Positions 43,296-53,012 of a stretch of 62,648 bases of DNA are shown one piece after another. The stretch is taken from positions 1 to 62,648 of the forward strand of contig OKRB01000089.1 in NCBI GenBank assembly GCA_900290245.1. The letters run 5' to 3'. The notes beneath the pieces are model-generated. The model ran no database searches. It was not told where the DNA came from and worked only from the letters and a program-made list of their open reading frames with translations. Source of the stretch: Candidatus Sulfuritelmatomonas gaucii (lineage in GTDB: Bacteria; Acidobacteriota; Terriglobia; Terriglobales; Acidobacteriaceae). The position numbers and the translations under genes are program-made. Numbering within the stretch: the stretch's first letter is position 1; every line of letters starts with the position of its first letter.

Positions 43296-44357
43296 TTATT
43301 CGGCGATTGACTGCGAATACATCTCCAGCAGCATCCGCGCCGCGCGAAATGAAGTGGTCCGGCCCTCAGCCACGTCCTTCTCCAGGGCCTCCATGCTGTG
43401 GCGCACTGCAGGATGCGCGTCGAACCGTTGCCGCAGCGCCTGCTCGATCATCTCGTGCATCCACCGCTTCTGTTGCGCTCGCCGCGTTCGCGCAAGCCAT
43501 CCATTCGTTTTCGTCAACATCGTGTACTCGAGCACGCACTCCCACAGTTCACGGATGCCCGCGCCCGTGAGCGACGAGCAGGTCATGGCGCGCGGTGTCC
43601 ATCCCGACCCTGCCGCCGGAAAATAGTGCAGTGCGTTCTGGGCCTCTGCGCGCGCGCGCTCCGCCGCAGCGATGTTTGTTCCATCCGCCTTGTTCACCGC
43701 AACCAGATCCGTCAGCTCCATCACGCCGCGTTTGATTCCCTGCAGCTCATCGCCGGCTCCGCCAATCGTGATCAGCAGAAAGAAGTCCACCATCTCGTGA
43801 ACCGCGGTTTCCGACTGACCCACACCCACCGTCTCCACAAGAATGGCGCCATATCCCGCCGCCTCGCAAAGCAGCATTGCTTCGCGCGTCCGTTGCGCAA
43901 CGCCGCCGGCGATTCCTTTCGATGGGGACGGCCGGATGAACGCCATCTCGCTCGCCGAAAGTGTCGTCATGCGTGTCTTGTCGCCGAGAATGCTGCCGCC
44001 GGAGATCTGGCTGCTGGGATCGACCGCCAGTACCGCCACCTTTTGCTGCTGCTCTGCGATCAGGTATCGGCCCAGGGCTTCAATCAAAGTGCTCTTTCCC
44101 GCCCCAGGCGCGCCCGTAATTCCTACGCGAATCGAGTGGCCGCTGTGCGGCAGGCAATCCTCCACAATTTGCTCGGCCAGCTCGCGATCTGCCTCGCGCG
44201 CGCTCTCGATCAGTGTTACTGCGCGCGCCAGCACTGAGCGGTCACCACGCAGAATGCCGCTGAGATACTCCTCGCGCGAAAGCGGTCGTTGCCTTCTTGC
44301 TACGCCCGGAGCCTCCGGCGTCCTGCATCCTGGCCGTTCGTGCAACGTGCTCTTCAT
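43296..44357 (-). CDS. meaB: Methylmalonyl-CoA mutase-associated GTPase MeaB
   Basis: This 353-aa G3E-family GTPase has the P-loop GITGAPGAGKSTLIEALG, an Asp in VAVLAVDPSSQISGG, ILVETVGVGQSE (DxxG-type) and VAVNKADG for guanine binding. MeaB/ArgK protects and reloads adenosylcobalamin in methylmalonyl-CoA mutase. It follows the mutase large-subunit gene immediately. The start is the ATG at 44357; a GTG at 44378, directly after the mutase stop, is an alternative. Confidence 0.95.
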   Translation of the reverse strand: MKSTLHERPGCRTPEAPGVARRQRPLSREEYLSGILRGDRSVLARAVTLIESAREADRELAEQIVEDCLPHSGHSIRVGITGAPGAGKSTLIEALGRYLIAEQQQKVAVLAVDPSSQISGGSILGDKTRMTTLSASEMAFIRPSPSKGIAGGVAQRTREAMLLCEAAGYGAILVETVGVGQSETAVHEMVDFFLLITIGGAGDELQGIKRGVMELTDLVAVNKADGTNIAAAERARAEAQNALHYFPAAGSGWTPRAMTCSSLTGAGIRELWECVLEYTMLTKTNGWLARTRRAQQKRWMHEMIEQALRQRFDAHPAVRHSMEALEKDVAEGRTTSFRAARMLLEMYSQSIAE

Positions 44358-44378
44358 CGCGACCACCTGCCGGCGCAC

Positions 44379-46511
44379 TTAGCCAATCACGGCTGCGCTC
44401 AGCATCTCCACAATCCTCTGCGCCGCCACTGGAATCACCGTGCCCGGCCCGTAGATCCCCGCTACACCGGCGTCATAGAGATACTGGTAGTCCTGCGGAG
44501 GAATCACGCCGCCGACCACGACAAGAATGTCGTCGCGGCCCAACGCGCGTAATTCGTGAATTAACTGCGGCACCAGTGTCTTGTGACCCGCGGCCAAACT
44601 TGAAACGCCCACCACGTGGACATCGCTGTCCATGGCAAACTGTGCCACCTCGCGCGGCGTCTGAAACAGCGGCCCGAGGTCCACATCAAAACCAATGTCC
44701 GCGAAGGCCGTCGCAATCACCTTGGCGCCGCGGTCGTGGCCATCCTGACCCATCTTCGCCACCAGGATGCGCGGACGCCGGCCCTCTTCGCGCTCGAACT
44801 CAGCCACCATCCGCCGAGCCTTGTTGAACTCCTCGCCGCCGGCACTTTCCGCCGAGTACACGCCGGCGATCGTGCACATCGTTGCCTCATACCGGCCCCA
44901 CACCTTTTCAAGCGCCAGCGAAATCTCTCCGAGCGAAGCCCTCGCTCTTGCCGCCTCGACCGCACATTCCAGCAGATTCCCTTCACCGGTCGCCACGCAT
45001 TTCTCCAGCCGTTCCAGCGCACCGCGAACCGCGTCTCCATCGCGCTCGCGCTTCAATTGCTCGAGCCGCTTGATCTGCGACCGGCGCACTGCGTCGTTGT
45101 CGATATCCAGCACCGGAATCTCCGGTTCCTCGGGCGCAGGATATGCGTTCATGCCGACAATCACATCGCGCCCCGAATCGATTCCTGCCTGCCTGCGCGC
45201 TGCCGCCTCTTCGATCCGCATCTTGGGCAGGCCCGCTTCAATGGCCTTCGTCATCCCGCCCAGCTTTTCAATCTCTTCAATCCGATTCCATGCCGCGTGC
45301 ATCAGTTCATGCGTCAACCGCTCCACATAGTAAGACCCCGCCCACGGGTCCACGACGCGAGTAATGCCGGTTTCGCTCTGCAGGTATAGTTGCGTATTGC
45401 GCGCGATGCGCGCGGAAAAATCCGTCGGCAGCGCCAGCGCCTCATCCAATGCATTGGTGTGCAGGGACTGCGTGTGCCCGAAGGCCGCGGCCAGCGCCTC
45501 AACGCACGTGCGCACCACGTTGTTATACGGATCCTGGGCCGTCAGGCTCCATCCTGAAGTTTGCGAGTGCGCTCGCAACGCCAGCGACTTTGGATTCTTC
45601 GCGCCAAATCCCTTTACGATCTTCGCCCAAAGCATTCGCGCGGCCCGCATTTTGGCAATCTCCATAAAATGGTTCATGCCAATGCCCCAGAAGAACGAGA
45701 TCCGCGGCGCAAAATCGTCCACGTTGAGGCCTGCATTCACTCCGGCGCGTAAGTACTCGAGCCCGTCCGCCAGCGTATACGCCAGCTCGATATCCGCGGT
45801 CGCGCCCGCCTCCTGCATGTGATAGCCGCTCACGCTGATGCAGTTGAATCTCGGCATCTTCTCCGCGCAGTAGCCGAAGATGTCGCCGATGATCCGCATC
45901 GATCCCTCCGGGGGATAGATGTACGTGTTGCGGACCATGAACTCCTTCAGAATGTCGTTTTGGATGGTGCCACTCAACTGCTCTGGCGCCACGCCCTGCT
46001 CCTCGGCCGCGACGATGTAGAACGCCATGATGGGCAACACTGCGCCGTTCATCGTCATCGACACCGACATCTGGTCCAGCGGAATCCTGCGGAACAGAAT
46101 CTTCATGTCGAGAATCGAATCGATCGCCACGCCCGCTTTGCCCACGTCGCCTGCAACGCGCTCGTGATCGGAATCGTATCCCCGATGTGTTGCCAGGTCG
46201 AAAGCCACCGACAATCCACGCTGCCCCGCCGCCAGGTTGCGCCGGTAAAACGCATTCGACTCCTCAGCCGTCGAAAAGCCCGCATATTGCCGGATCGTCC
46301 ACGGCTGCATCGCGTACATTGTGCTATAGGGGCCGCGCAAATAAGGAGGAATCCCCGCCGCGTACTCCAGGTGCTCGAGACCCGCCAGATCCTCAGGCGT
46401 ATAAAAACTCTTCACGGCAATCCGTTCGGGCGAAAGCCAGGACTCCGCCTCTTGCGCCGCATCACTGTGAGATTCTGGCCTCCAATCGATCTTTGAAAAA
46501 TCTGGACGCAT
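44379..46511 (-). CDS. Methylmalonyl-CoA mutase, large (B12-binding) subunit
   Basis: This 710-aa subunit interconverts L-methylmalonyl-CoA and succinyl-CoA. The catalytic TIM barrel includes [35 protein letters not shown] and [19 protein letters not shown]. The C-terminal cobalamin domain has [12 protein letters not shown], with the cobalt-ligating His592. Length and order match MutB/McmA2. It lies 2 bp after the small-subunit gene. Together with the upstream genes it forms the full propionyl-CoA to succinyl-CoA branch, except for the biotin carboxylase. Confidence 0.97.
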   Translation of the reverse strand: MRPDFSKIDWRPESHSDAAQEAESWLSPERIAVKSFYTPEDLAGLEHLEYAAGIPPYLRGPYSTMYAMQPWTIRQYAGFSTAEESNAFYRRNLAAGQRGLSVAFDLATHRGYDSDHERVAGDVGKAGVAIDSILDMKILFRRIPLDQMSVSMTMNGAVLPIMAFYIVAAEEQGVAPEQLSGTIQNDILKEFMVRNTYIYPPEGSMRIIGDIFGYCAEKMPRFNCISVSGYHMQEAGATADIELAYTLADGLEYLRAGVNAGLNVDDFAPRISFFWGIGMNHFMEIAKMRAARMLWAKIVKGFGAKNPKSLALRAHSQTSGWSLTAQDPYNNVVRTCVEALAAAFGHTQSLHTNALDEALALPTDFSARIARNTQLYLQSETGITRVVDPWAGSYYVERLTHELMHAAWNRIEEIEKLGGMTKAIEAGLPKMRIEEAAARRQAGIDSGRDVIVGMNAYPAPEEPEIPVLDIDNDAVRRSQIKRLEQLKRERDGDAVRGALERLEKCVATGEGNLLECAVEAARARASLGEISLALEKVWGRYEATMCTIAGVYSAESAGGEEFNKARRMVAEFEREEGRRPRILVAKMGQDGHDRGAKVIATAFADIGFDVDLGPLFQTPREVAQFAMDSDVHVVGVSSLAAGHKTLVPQLIHELRALGRDDILVVVGGVIPPQDYQYLYDAGVAGIYGPGTVIPVAAQRIVEMLSAAVIG

Positions 46512-46513
46512 CG

Positions 46514-48262
46514 CTAGCCCTTAACCCCCAACCGCTCCTGCCACTTCGTCAGCACTTCTATCGCGTTGCTGCGAACGTGGATAAAATCCGCGACGCCGGC
46601 AGCCGCAAGCGCTTCGGCATCCGCAGGAAATCCCGCGACAATCAGCGACGTTTCCCTCCCCTGTTTCTTCAAGCTTTGCCGCAATTCCGCTACCTGCGCC
46701 GCGTATTCCGCGTCGGAACTGCAAAACACGATTAGGTCGCCCTCTGCCTCCGCAATCTCTTCCACTTTCTTAAATCGCATTGTGGTAATTTCAAAACCGG
46801 CGCACGCAATGAAGTTCGCTGCAAAATTCGACCGCGCCGCGCGCATCTTCGCGTCGCCAATTTCCGCCAGGATGACGCGCGGAAGCTTGCCCCCTGATGC
46901 AGCGTATCTTTCGGAACGCAGCCGCAATTCTTCAAATGCTCGCGCGCCGCGCCGCGACTCCTTCATTCGCCGTTCGTCCACACGGCCCAGCACCCGCTCC
47001 GCCGCATTCGCAAACTGATTCGTCCCGATCAGCACACGCCGCCTCAACGCCACGGCCTTCTCTCGCGCCGCCAGCCTCGGGTCCAGCACATGAGCAATCT
47101 CGCCTGCCGCAAGCGCTTTTCGGTAGCCTCCGCGCGCCTCAAGTTCCTGCATGCGCTTCCAGCCCTCGCGAGCCAGAAAATCTGTGATCGTTTCCACGTA
47201 GTACGACCCGCCCGCCGCATCCGCCACGTTTCCCAGAAGCGCCTCATGCCGTAGCAGCAACTGCGTGTTTCGCGCCAGCCGCCGGCTCGCCTCATCTGGC
47301 TGCCTGTAGCACTCATCGAACGGCGCCACCGTGACGGAGTCTGCTCCGCCGAGCACCGCTGCCATCGCCTCTGTCGTGGCGCGCAAAATGTTCACGTGCG
47401 GGTCGTAAAGAGTCTTGTTCCAGCGCGAGGTCCGCGCAGCGATCCGCGCTCGAGCACAATCGGGTGTGCCGCCAAAGCTTTCCACCGCCCGTGCCCACAC
47501 CATGCGGAAGGCGCGCAGCTTGGCAATCTGGAAAAAGTAATTGGCCCCGGTCGCGAAACAGAACTCAATTGCTGTCGATGCGCGATCCACGGCAACGCCG
47601 CGCTCCTGCATCGCCGCCAGAAAGTCCACTCCTGCGGCAAGCGCGAATCCAACTTCCTCAACTGCCGTCGCGCCCGCTTCCTCCAACACATCGCCGCGAA
47701 TTGTGAACGGCGCAAACCCGGCAGGCGCCGATTGAATCACCTCAACCGCGAACTCCACATTCGCCAGCGCGTCATATCCAGTTGAAACCTGCGCGCTAAT
47801 CCGATCCTCAGCCAGCCAGCCGAGCAGCAGCCGGATCGTTTGCTCGTCGGCGCGCTCAAAATGTAGTGGAATCTCGCCAAGATTTGCGACCAATCGTTTC
47901 AATTCGGCCGCGATGGCAACTGCCGGCGCGCGAAAAGCCACTTCTTCCGCCCCCGCGGCGATCGCTGCACGTGCAGCTTGATTCGCACTCTCGACGTTCG
48001 GGGCGTCGATCACCTCGCGAATCCGCCAGCCGGCCTCGGTGCGCGTGCTCCGCCGGTAAGGAAACTCTCCGGGCGCGGCATCCGCACAGGCAAGTCCCTG
48101 CAAATCCTCGGCGCGGTAGTAAGGCTTTACCGCCAGCCCTTCCTCCGTGCGCCAAATCAGCTTTTTCTCGTAATCAGCACCTTTTAAGTCGCGGACAATC
48201 GCCGCCTCCCACTCCGCGGTGCTCACCGGAGGAAACTCTTCAAGCAAATGTTCTGTCGCCAT
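46514..48262 (-). CDS. Methylmalonyl-CoA mutase, small (non-catalytic) subunit
   Basis: This 582-aa MutA-like subunit is the structural partner of the B12-binding chain. It retains the barrel pattern ([23 protein letters not shown] segment, [22 protein letters not shown]) but lacks the cobalt-binding DxHxxG motif. Its Rossmann-like end reads [19 protein letters not shown]. This is normal for small subunits. It lies just after the epimerase gene and 2 bp before the large subunit. Confidence 0.95.
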   Translation of the reverse strand: MATEHLLEEFPPVSTAEWEAAIVRDLKGADYEKKLIWRTEEGLAVKPYYRAEDLQGLACADAAPGEFPYRRSTRTEAGWRIREVIDAPNVESANQAARAAIAAGAEEVAFRAPAVAIAAELKRLVANLGEIPLHFERADEQTIRLLLGWLAEDRISAQVSTGYDALANVEFAVEVIQSAPAGFAPFTIRGDVLEEAGATAVEEVGFALAAGVDFLAAMQERGVAVDRASTAIEFCFATGANYFFQIAKLRAFRMVWARAVESFGGTPDCARARIAARTSRWNKTLYDPHVNILRATTEAMAAVLGGADSVTVAPFDECYRQPDEASRRLARNTQLLLRHEALLGNVADAAGGSYYVETITDFLAREGWKRMQELEARGGYRKALAAGEIAHVLDPRLAAREKAVALRRRVLIGTNQFANAAERVLGRVDERRMKESRRGARAFEELRLRSERYAASGGKLPRVILAEIGDAKMRAARSNFAANFIACAGFEITTMRFKKVEEIAEAEGDLIVFCSSDAEYAAQVAELRQSLKKQGRETSLIVAGFPADAEALAAAGVADFIHVRSNAIEVLTKWQERLGVKG

Positions 48263-48268
48263 CGTCTC

Positions 48269-48763
48269 TCACTTGCCCTCAGGGTCTTCAACCATCTCAA
48301 TCAGGAACCCAAACGCGCTATCGGCTCGCGACTTTGGATGCACAAAAAATACCGTCGTACCGCGCGAGCCCTTGCGTGGAGCCTTGTCAATCAGCAGGAA
48401 GCCGGCGTCTCGCATTGCATCGAACGCATGCTGAGCGCTCTCCACGCGAAAGGCCACGTGCGCCAATCCCCCGCGCCCGCCGTTTTTATCGATCAGTTTT
48501 TGCACCGGCGACTCGGCCGTGAGCGGCTCCAGCAACTGAATCAGGTTTGGCCCGGCCCCGATTTCAAGCAGCGCCTCGCGCACCTGGTCGGCTCCGCCAA
48601 CCTCCTCGCGATGAATCTCTCTGAAGCCCAGCGCGCCGTAAGCTTTTACCTGGCTCTCCAGCTCGCCCTTCTTCACAGCAATCGCCACATGATCAACGAA
48701 CTGGATTCCCGGAACCTCCTTCAATTCCTCCGGCACCCCGTTGTCTTCATTCTGTCGATCCAT
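48269..48763 (-). CDS. mce: Methylmalonyl-CoA epimerase
   Basis: This 164-aa VOC-fold enzyme converts (S)- to (R)-methylmalonyl-CoA. The metal ligands and active-site residues fall in FVDHVAIAVKKGELE (first His), GPNLIQLLEPL and GLAHVAFRVESAQHAF, with the last ligand Glu in FLIEMVED. Length agrees with the family. The ATG at 48763 is preceded by GAGAAGGA, while the extended frame upstream overlaps the biotin-carrier gene. It lies between the biotin carrier and the mutase small subunit. Confidence 0.93.
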   Translation of the reverse strand: MDRQNEDNGVPEELKEVPGIQFVDHVAIAVKKGELESQVKAYGALGFREIHREEVGGADQVREALLEIGAGPNLIQLLEPLTAESPVQKLIDKNGGRGGLAHVAFRVESAQHAFDAMRDAGFLLIDKAPRKGSRGTTVFFVHPKSRADSAFGFLIEMVEDPEGK

Positions 48764-48789
48764 CTTTCGCAAATCCTTCTCCGCCGCCT

Positions 48790-49188
48790 TCACTCGCACT
48801 CCACCAGAATCTGATTCGTTTTCACTGAATCGCCCGGGACGACATGAATCTTCTTCACTATCCCCGCATCCGGAGCCGTCACGTTGGTTTCCATCTTCAT
48901 TGCTTCCAGCACAAGGAGCAGCTCGTGCGCTTTCACGCTTTGTCCCGGCTGCGCGTTCACCTTAATCACCAGTCCCGTCACAGGGCTGCGGCATACTTTC
49001 CCATTGCTGTCCCATACCCCTCCATAGCTGTTTGGGCGTGTCGCGGTATGCGTTGGGTGCGGCGTATGATTTGGCGCCGGGGAATCTTCGTCCTCTACAA
49101 CCTCAACCTCGACTTCGTATGCCTTGCCGTCAATCGTAATCTGAAGTTTCAACGTGCTGCCTTTCCCAAAAAACTTCCAAAAGCTCAT
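48790..49188 (-). CDS. Biotin carboxyl carrier protein of acyl-CoA carboxylase
   Basis: This 132-aa biotinyl-lipoyl protein has the biotin-attachment motif EAMKMETN (Lys98), followed by the family's second half-barrel VTAPDAGIVKKIHVVPGD. The N-terminal ~60 residues are variable, with a Pro/His linker. It is the carrier for a carboxyltransferase encoded two genes upstream. The ATG overlaps the OadG-like stop by 4 nt. Confidence 0.92.
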   Translation of the reverse strand: MSFWKFFGKGSTLKLQITIDGKAYEVEVEVVEDEDSPAPNHTPHPTHTATRPNSYGGVWDSNGKVCRSPVTGLVIKVNAQPGQSVKAHELLLVLEAMKMETNVTAPDAGIVKKIHVVPGDSVKTNQILVECE

Positions 49189-49625
49189 CCGTTCGGACGA
49201 AGATTGTGCGATGTTTGCACAATCACGCGTCCTTGCTGCGCCCAGGCGCCTGCGCTTTCATCTGCCACTTGCCGCGCTGACCGAATCCGCGCTTTCTTCC
49301 CGAGGAACGCCGTTGCAGCCGCGGTCATTGCCGCCACAATCTCCGGTTTCACCGGCTCGTTCTTGCGGCCTGCATCGTTTTTCGCCGGCGCCACAATTGC
49401 AAAATCGCCTTCCTGTGTTTGCGCCGCATGCAGCCGGCCCAGTTCTGCCACGCGCGCCTGCAGCGCCTTCACCGTGGTGGCCATCGCGCTCATCTGCCGC
49501 TCCGTTTCCCGTTGCCGCGCGGCAACGGCGCGCTGCAAAACCCGCGACAGCCCCGCATAGATCGCAATGCAGCCTGCGCCCACCAGCGCCGTCACTGCCA
49601 TCACTTCTGTCCAATGCAACTTCAT
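49185..49625 (-). CDS. OadG-like small membrane subunit of carboxylase/decarboxylase complex
   Basis: This 146-aa protein has one N-terminal helix (AVTALVGAGCIAIYAGLS) and a charged coil. A C-terminal VKPEIVAAMTAAATAFLG and KARIRSARQV block resembles the OadG/MmdD family, the small subunit of Na+-translocating decarboxylases and related acyl-CoA carboxylases. It anchors or stabilises the complex. GAAGGAGG lies upstream of the ATG at 49625. No OadB/MmdB channel-subunit gene is nearby, so ion pumping is not supported. Confidence 0.7.
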   Translation of the reverse strand: MKLHWTEVMAVTALVGAGCIAIYAGLSRVLQRAVAARQRETERQMSAMATTVKALQARVAELGRLHAAQTQEGDFAIVAPAKNDAGRKNEPVKPEIVAAMTAAATAFLGKKARIRSARQVADESAGAWAQQGRVIVQTSHNLRPNG

Positions 49626-49680
49626 GCGCCGCCTCCTTCCTTCCCGGTACGCCGGCGATCTTTGTCGCCGGATTCGCATC

Positions 49681-51255
49681 TCAAAGCGGAATGAGCCCGT
49701 GCTTCTTCTGTGGCCGCAGTTCGCGCTTGCCGTGCAGCGATTCCAGCGCCCGCGCCACATACCTGCGAGTCTCCGCCGGCTCAATAATGTCGTCTACCAG
49801 TCGCCGCCCCGCGGCTACATAGGGATTCGAGAACGTCTCGCGATACTCATCCACCATCTCTTTGCGCCGCCCCGCCTGGTCGTCAGCCCCGTCGATCTCC
49901 CGCCTGAAGACGATCTCCGCTGCTCCCTCCGCGCCCATCACCGCAATCTCCGCCGTCGGCCACGCCACCACGCGGTCCGCGCCCAGCCCTCTGGAGCACA
50001 TCGCAATGTACGCGCCGCCGTAAGCCTTGCGCAGCACGACCGTGATCTTCGGCACCGTCGCTGCGGAATATGCAAACAGCAGTTTCGCGCCGTGCCGGAT
50101 AATACCTCCCCGTTCCTGCTCCACACCCGGCAGGAATCCGGGCACATCGACAAACGTCAGCAGCGGAATATTGAACGCATTGCAGAAACGCACAAATCGC
50201 GCTGACTTGTCCGATGCGTCGATGTCCAGCGCTCCGGCCGAAACGCACGGCTGGTTGGCGACAATGCCCACGGGCCTGCCCTGCAGCCGCCCGAATCCAA
50301 TCACGATATTCGCGGCAAACGACGGTTGAATCTCCAGAAAATCCTCGTTGTCCACTACGCGCACAATCACATCGCGCACGTCGTAGGCGACCTTCGCATC
50401 TACCGGGACAATGCCGTTCATTTCGGAATCAGACTTCAATCGTCCGCTGAAGGGCAGCCGCGGCGGATCCTCAAGATTGTTAGGCGGCATAAAGCTCAGG
50501 AGCCGCCGGCACAGTTCGAGCGCTTCATCGTCATCGTGCGCGATCAGGTGCACCACACCGGAGTAGTGCATCTGCGATTGCGGCCCGCCCAACTCCTCGG
50601 CGCTCACCTCTTCGCCTGTCACCTGCTTGATCACCTGCGGCCCGGTGATGAACATCCGCGCATGCTCGGTCTGGATGACAAAATCCGTCAGTGCCGGGCT
50701 GTATGCAGCCCCGCCCGCACACGGCCCGCAGATCAGTGAAATCTGCGGCACAGTGCCTGAGAGCATGACGTTGTGGTAGAAAACCCGCGCATACCCGGCT
50801 AGGCTGTCGATCCCCTCCTGCACCCGTGCCCCACCCGAATCGTTGATAAAAACAAACGGGCTACCCGTCTTCTGGCTCATGGCCATCATGTCGGCCACTT
50901 TGTTGCAGTGCATCTCGCCGGCCGCGCCGCCGGCCACGGTAAAATCCTGGCTCGCCAGGTGCACCAGCCGCCCGTCGATCGTCGCGCTACCGGTCACGAC
51001 GCCATCGGCCGGTAACTCCTTCTCAGCCATCCCGAAATAGGTTGCGCGATGCTTGCAAAACAGCCCGATCTCCTCAAAGCTGCCGCGGTCCACCAGGCGG
51101 TCAACGCGCTCCCGCGCCGAGAGTTTTCCCGACGCATGCTGCCGCTCAATGCGGTCTTTTCCGCCGCCCAGCTCCAGTTCCGCGCGCTTTGCTGCAAGCT
51201 CCGCGATCTTGTCGCCGATGGTCTTTTTCTTTGCGATTTCTTCTTGAGTTAACAT
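49681..51255 (-). CDS. Acyl-CoA carboxylase carboxyltransferase subunit (propionyl-CoA/methylmalonyl-CoA type)
   Basis: This 524-aa carboxyltransferase has the crotonase-like double fold: GSPFVFINDSGGARVQEG (N-domain CoA site), GPCAGGAAYSPALTDFV, then FVDVPGFLPGVEQERGGIIRHGAKLL and AYGGAYIAM in the C-domain. This is the PccB/MmdA pattern. With the biotin carrier it carboxylates propionyl-CoA or decarboxylates methylmalonyl-CoA. The ATG at 51255 follows CCAGG. It is the first gene of the tight methylmalonyl-CoA operon. No biotin carboxylase gene is adjacent. Confidence 0.94.
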   Translation of the reverse strand: MLTQEEIAKKKTIGDKIAELAAKRAELELGGGKDRIERQHASGKLSARERVDRLVDRGSFEEIGLFCKHRATYFGMAEKELPADGVVTGSATIDGRLVHLASQDFTVAGGAAGEMHCNKVADMMAMSQKTGSPFVFINDSGGARVQEGIDSLAGYARVFYHNVMLSGTVPQISLICGPCAGGAAYSPALTDFVIQTEHARMFITGPQVIKQVTGEEVSAEELGGPQSQMHYSGVVHLIAHDDDEALELCRRLLSFMPPNNLEDPPRLPFSGRLKSDSEMNGIVPVDAKVAYDVRDVIVRVVDNEDFLEIQPSFAANIVIGFGRLQGRPVGIVANQPCVSAGALDIDASDKSARFVRFCNAFNIPLLTFVDVPGFLPGVEQERGGIIRHGAKLLFAYSAATVPKITVVLRKAYGGAYIAMCSRGLGADRVVAWPTAEIAVMGAEGAAEIVFRREIDGADDQAGRRKEMVDEYRETFSNPYVAAGRRLVDDIIEPAETRRYVARALESLHGKRELRPQKKHGLIPL

Positions 51256-51610
51256 TTCTGCACCTGGGAGAATTGCAGGACCCACAATCGTGGTGCCGGC
51301 AAGACACAGCACGCCTCTTACGCACCGCCGTCATTCTATGCCGGGGCGGGCTTGCTTTGATGTGACCAAGTTCACTCTCTAGAGCCCCAGGGAAGCTGTT
51401 GCATTTCCGTGGCTTGCGCGCATCTTCTACCGCAAGGATCACACGGCGCAGGGGCCCATTCCTCCGATTCCTGAAAGGCGGCCAATCCGCGCCATTCCGG
51501 GTCAGTTCATGGAGATAACTCACTTAATTTCAATTAGATAGATGAGTAACGGGCGGCCGCCCAGCCGCCAAAAGCCATCCAATCCGCCTCAGACTCATTC
51601 GTGTCTTGAT
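51256..51610. other. Intergenic region before the methylmalonyl-CoA operon
   Basis: This 355-bp gap lies between the sugar transporter stop and the carboxyltransferase start, both minus strand. It likely holds the promoter of the carboxylase operon. I saw no clear -35/-10 pair, riboswitch, tandem array or operator. Confidence 0.4.
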
Positions 51611-52906
51611 TTAGGAAAACCGCGTTCGCCGCCACAGCAGCGTCCCGCACCAGCCGAGCGGAATCATCGTTCCCACGATCAGCACCAGCATCCAGGGTAC
51701 GTTTACGTAAATGTGCTGCGCGCGTGTGCCAATGGCAAGCCACACAAAAATGCCGGTGGCCACACACACAATCAACCACTCCCACCAGCGTCGCGGATGC
51801 TTCGTATCGGCCAGCGGATCGTTGCCGGCAACCACAGCGGTCACATTTTCCGTATCCAGCTGGTAGCGGTCGCACTCGCGATGCATCGCCGCGTGCCAGT
51901 TCTCCATCTCTGAAGGCGGCGGCTCTGCCGCGCTGATCGACACTGCGCCCAGAATCATAATGGTCGATCCAGTGATGATCAGCAGTCTGCCGCTGCCCGA
52001 CAGCCCGGAAAATTCCGCAAACACCAGCGCACCCCAGGCGAGTCCCCAAAGCTGGTTGGTGTTTGAGAGGGGAATGCCTCGGCCGATGCCGATGTACTTC
52101 GCCGCGTACTGCTGGAAGAGGTCGCCGATCACCCAGCAGAATCCGCCCAGAAACGGCCAGAACAGCATGGTACGGGCCCGGTGCAGCTCGGCGACCATCG
52201 GCGCGGCGCCGCCGTAAAAGATCCAGCCAAGCGTTAGGATCGTTCCCAGTTCGCCGAAGGTGAAGATGGTGACGAACGAAAGTGGATTCATGCCGCTGAT
52301 GTAGGCCTTGCGGTAGGGAATGTACATGGTGCCGAACATGGCGCCCGCGCCAAGAGCGGCGATGATCCCGGTGACGGCCTTGCCCGGCGCGCCCGCATTC
52401 TGCTCTGCGGTAGCCACAGCGAGCACCGCCGCGCCAAACACAATAGCCAGCGCGCCGCCGATCACCTTCGCCCAGTCTTTCGCGCGCGATCCACGCAGCT
52501 CCCTGAAGAGCAGACAACCCCAGGCTAGCCCGACCAGGCTGTTCGTGTTCCATAGCGGAAACGCGATGGCGAGCCCGACGTTGCGCACGGCGAAGATGGT
52601 GAGCGTGTTGCCCACCGCCCACAGCATGCCCGCCAGCAGCGCCCACACCAGCAGGTGCGGCTTTTCCCGAAGATCGTCGAAAAGAAATGCGGTGCCTTTC
52701 AGAAGCGTGGGAATCGTCCATCGCGCCACAAAAGCGCCCATCACCATTCCCATCGAAATCAGGAACGGAGAGAATCCCTCGTTCACGAGCTTGGTCGGCG
52801 CTTCCGCGCTGCCCAGCCACACGGCCGCAGCCAGTCCGCAGAAGACGCCCAGCTTGTGCAACGAAAGCGTGGACCGCGCGCTGGCGGTAGCCGTGTTTTG
52901 GTTCAT
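51611..52906 (-). CDS. GRP-family sugar/polyol transporter
   Basis: This 431-aa transporter has ten or more helices in two repeats. Each repeat contains the GRP/GlcU-type motif: FPLWNTNSLVGLAWG and IPLSNTNQLWGLAWGALVF. GRP transporters take up glucose, ribose or related sugars with protons or by facilitation. Between helices lies a soluble loop rich in charged residues near residue 350. It sits at the end of the inositol cluster, so it may import inositol; this is inference. GAGGTAACC upstream of the start lies inside the small ORF that precedes it. Confidence 0.87.
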   Translation of the reverse strand: MNQNTATASARSTLSLHKLGVFCGLAAAVWLGSAEAPTKLVNEGFSPFLISMGMVMGAFVARWTIPTLLKGTAFLFDDLREKPHLLVWALLAGMLWAVGNTLTIFAVRNVGLAIAFPLWNTNSLVGLAWGCLLFRELRGSRAKDWAKVIGGALAIVFGAAVLAVATAEQNAGAPGKAVTGIIAALGAGAMFGTMYIPYRKAYISGMNPLSFVTIFTFGELGTILTLGWIFYGGAAPMVAELHRARTMLFWPFLGGFCWVIGDLFQQYAAKYIGIGRGIPLSNTNQLWGLAWGALVFAEFSGLSGSGRLLIITGSTIMILGAVSISAAEPPPSEMENWHAAMHRECDRYQLDTENVTAVVAGNDPLADTKHPRRWWEWLIVCVATGIFVWLAIGTRAQHIYVNVPWMLVLIVGTMIPLGWCGTLLWRRTRFS

Positions 52907-52910
52907 GCGG

Positions 52911-53012
52911 TTACCTCAACGACATCAGCAGCGTGATTCCCAGAACGAGCACCACCACGGGCACCCAAAGATGCACATCGGTCAGAATGGAAATCCATTT
53001 CGATCGATTCAT
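52911..53012 (-). CDS. 33-aa single-helix membrane peptide between iolG and transporter
   Basis: This ORF reads MNRSKWISILTDVHLWVP, then VVVLVLGITLLMSLR, then TAA. It is 33 codons, with one strong hydrophobic helix and a basic N-terminus. The ATG overlaps the iolG stop as ATGA (53009-53012), and the stop is only 4 nt before the transporter ATG, so the ORF is perfectly embedded in the operon. No family is known to me. It is a candidate accessory subunit or leader peptide of the transporter. Confidence 0.7.
   Translation of the reverse strand: MNRSKWISILTDVHLWVPVVVLVLGITLLMSLR

Noticed and set aside
49185..51255. Complete Na+-pumping methylmalonyl-CoA decarboxylase
   Set aside because: An OadG-like subunit is present but the OadB/MmdB channel subunit is missing, so pumping cannot be claimed.
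51534..52820. 428-aa minus-strand frame overlapping the GRP transporter
   Set aside because: The other frame (51611-52906) has transporter helices and NTN motifs; this frame has only a compositional Arg/His/Gly shadow.
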